Origin: Treponema sp.
Lineage (GTDB): Bacteria > Spirochaetota > Spirochaetia > Treponematales > Rectinemataceae
NCBI GenBank assembly: GCA_017849315.1
Contig: JAFIHQ010000135.1
Coordinates: forward strand, 1-6,536
Reading direction: 5' to 3'
Length of the DNA: 6,536 nt
The position numbers were made by a program, and so were the translations under genes. Shown here one piece after another: positions 5,413-6,536 of the stretch. Within the stretch, counting starts at the first letter, position 1, and each line of letters begins with the position of its first letter. The notes under the pieces were generated by a model. It did no database searches, had not been told where the DNA came from, and worked only from the letters and a program-made list of their open reading frames with translations.

Positions 5413-6536
5413 ATGAAAGAGGTTTTGCCGTTTTTTTGTGGACGGGATTGTGGCGGGGATGCTTGTCCCCTTCTTGTAGAAAAAGAAGACGGCAGAGTGA
5501 CAAGGGTAAGGCAGAATCCTTTGGCTGGTCCCTTTATCCGGGGCTGCGCCAAGGGATATGCCGTCCCGCATTTTCATTATTCGCCGCAACGCCTAAAATC
5601 GCCTCTTATACGTGTGGGCGAACGCGGATCTGGGGTTTTTCGGGAAGCAAGTTGGCAGGAAGCTCTGGAACTCGTTGCAAGAAAACTGAGCGAAACGGTT
5701 GGTACGTACGGCGCTTGTGCTATTCTGAATTTGTCCAGTGCAGGCTGCACTGGAGCTTTGCATGGGACCCAAGCCCTTTCGGCTCGCTTCTTGAGCCTTT
5801 TGGGTGACTACACTGCATTGTCGGGGAACTATTCCTGTGCAGCTGCCATGTATGCGCTTGAGCGTGTTTTTGGTGTCGATTTCCAATACTCTGGTTTTGA
5901 CCCAGCCACGATAGAAAACTCTAACCTTGTCATTCTCTTAGGTGCCAATGTCTTTGAGGCTCGTCTTGGCGCTGAGTTGCCTGCAATGCTCCTGAGGGCA
6001 GCCAAGAAAGGTACGCCGATTGTTTGCATCGATCCCCGCAGAACAAAGACTGCACAAGCACTCGGTGCGAATTGGATTCCAATTCGGCCAGGTACCGACC
6101 TTGCTTTGTTGTATTCTGTTCTTAATTATTGGCAAGAGAATAAGTTACTGGCAGAAGATGCTATCACTGCCCGCAGCGTCGGTTTTGAATCGCTCATGGC
6201 CCATGTGCTTGGTGTATCAGACGGGATTCCTAAAACGCCCGAGTGGGCCCAGTTCATAACTGGCATTCCGAAGCAGGAAATAGAGATTCTGGCGGAGCAG
6301 TGGATGCACACAAAACCAACTATGCTCATTCCGGGCTATTCGATCCAGCGAACCGAGTATGGTGAGGAAACGATGAGGCTCTGTGTGGCGCTTCAACTTG
6401 CGAGTGGCAACCTGGGCGTTTGTGGTGGTTCGTCCGGCTCGCTAAACAATCGTCTTCCTGCACCACGCATAAAGACACTGAGTCCGGGCAGGAAAAACAC
6501 TGGTCCAAAGATACCGATAGTCCGTTGGCCGGACGC
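5413..6536 (+). CDS. Molybdopterin oxidoreductase, DMSO reductase superfamily, catalytic subunit (3' end outside window)
   Basis: The frame is open to the window end: 374 whole codons of a protein that is usually 650-800 residues. Such enzymes carry a bis-MGD molybdenum (or tungsten) cofactor and usually pass electrons through an Fe-S cluster, reducing acceptors such as sulfoxides or N-oxides, or oxidising donors. The N-terminus FFCGRDCGGDACPLL with GCAKG gives C9-x3-C13-x4-C18-x26-C45, a [4Fe-4S] site. LGANVFEARLG and VCIDPRRTKTAQALGANWIPIRPGTDLALL are typical cofactor-binding segments, and MLIPGYSIQRTEYGEE and GSSGSLNNRLP follow. The metal ligand is probably S141 in SGNYSCAAA, by analogy with YGTYSTAQ in DmsA as I remember it; C142 beside it is an alternative. 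The first cysteine is residue 9, so there is no room for a Tat signal and the protein should be cytoplasmic unless it is exported with a partner. An in-frame stop at 5401-5403 fixes the start at ATG 5413. No Shine-Dalgarno site is visible. The substrate is unknown. Confidence 0.88.
   Translation, partial: MKEVLPFFCGRDCGGDACPLLVEKEDGRVTRVRQNPLAGPFIRGCAKGYAVPHFHYSPQRLKSPLIRVGERGSGVFREASWQEALELVARKLSETVGTYGACAILNLSSAGCTGALHGTQALSARFLSLLGDYTALSGNYSCAAAMYALERVFGVDFQYSGFDPATIENSNLVILLGANVFEARLGAELPAMLLRAAKKGTPIVCIDPRRTKTAQALGANWIPIRPGTDLALLYSVLNYWQENKLLAEDAITARSVGFESLMAHVLGVSDGIPKTPEWAQFITGIPKQEIEILAEQWMHTKPTMLIPGYSIQRTEYGEETMRLCVALQLASGNLGVCGGSSGSLNNRLPAPRIKTLSPGRKNTGPKIPIVRWPD

Noticed and set aside
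5436..5807. 123-codon + strand frame in another phase
   Set aside because: It overlaps the oxidoreductase, whose frame carries the Fe-S cysteines and cofactor motifs and stays open to the window end.
5413..6536. Formate dehydrogenase or nitrate reductase assignment
   Set aside because: There is no Cys/Sec-His-Ser motif at the ligand region as in formate dehydrogenase or Nap, and the sequence does not resemble NarG; a general superfamily call is safer.

Overview
The window holds five protein-coding genes on the + strand and one tRNA gene on the - strand, in ordinary dense bacterial packing. In order they are: the 3' two thirds of a cofactor-independent phosphoglycerate mutase (gpmI, cut by the left edge), a CYTH-domain protein of the class IV adenylate cyclase/triphosphatase type, a tRNA-Val(UAC) pointing the other way, a PfkB-family sugar or nucleoside kinase, the ATP-dependent protease Lon, and the 5' part of a molybdopterin oxidoreductase of the DMSO reductase superfamily, which runs off the right edge.

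Organism: a bacterium of about 45-50% G+C by eye. The Lon N-terminus (RPIFPGIFTPIMI), the long type of iPGM and the Lon/kinase sequence style remind me of Spirochaetota (Treponema/Spirochaeta-like). The molybdenum enzyme suggests anaerobic or facultative respiration. This is recall from memory, not a search, and the phylum is only moderately likely.

Layout: gpmI and the CYTH gene are 34 bp apart and joined by a 13-codon micro-ORF whose start overlaps the gpmI stop and whose stop overlaps the CYTH start (ATGA at both ends), so they look translationally linked. The CYTH gene carries a strong internal inverted repeat. The tRNA lies head-on between the CYTH and kinase genes, and its likely promoter overlaps the translation start region of the kinase. 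The kinase gene has a sharp G+C-rich island (about 70% over 240 bp) and a longer than usual segment before its first glycine motif. An AT-rich 142-bp gap then holds a weak terminator candidate, an inverted repeat, a TATAAT box and a good Shine-Dalgarno site for lon. The oxidoreductase starts 18 bp after lon with no visible Shine-Dalgarno site, but with an extended -10 box placed so that transcription would start at its ATG.

The genes do not form one pathway: glycolysis, a phosphoryl-transfer or triphosphate-binding protein, translation, sugar phosphorylation, protein quality control and anaerobic redox metabolism sit side by side. I see no mobile element, CRISPR array or defence system. The most interesting material is in gene junctions and regulatory sites rather than in a new gene system.
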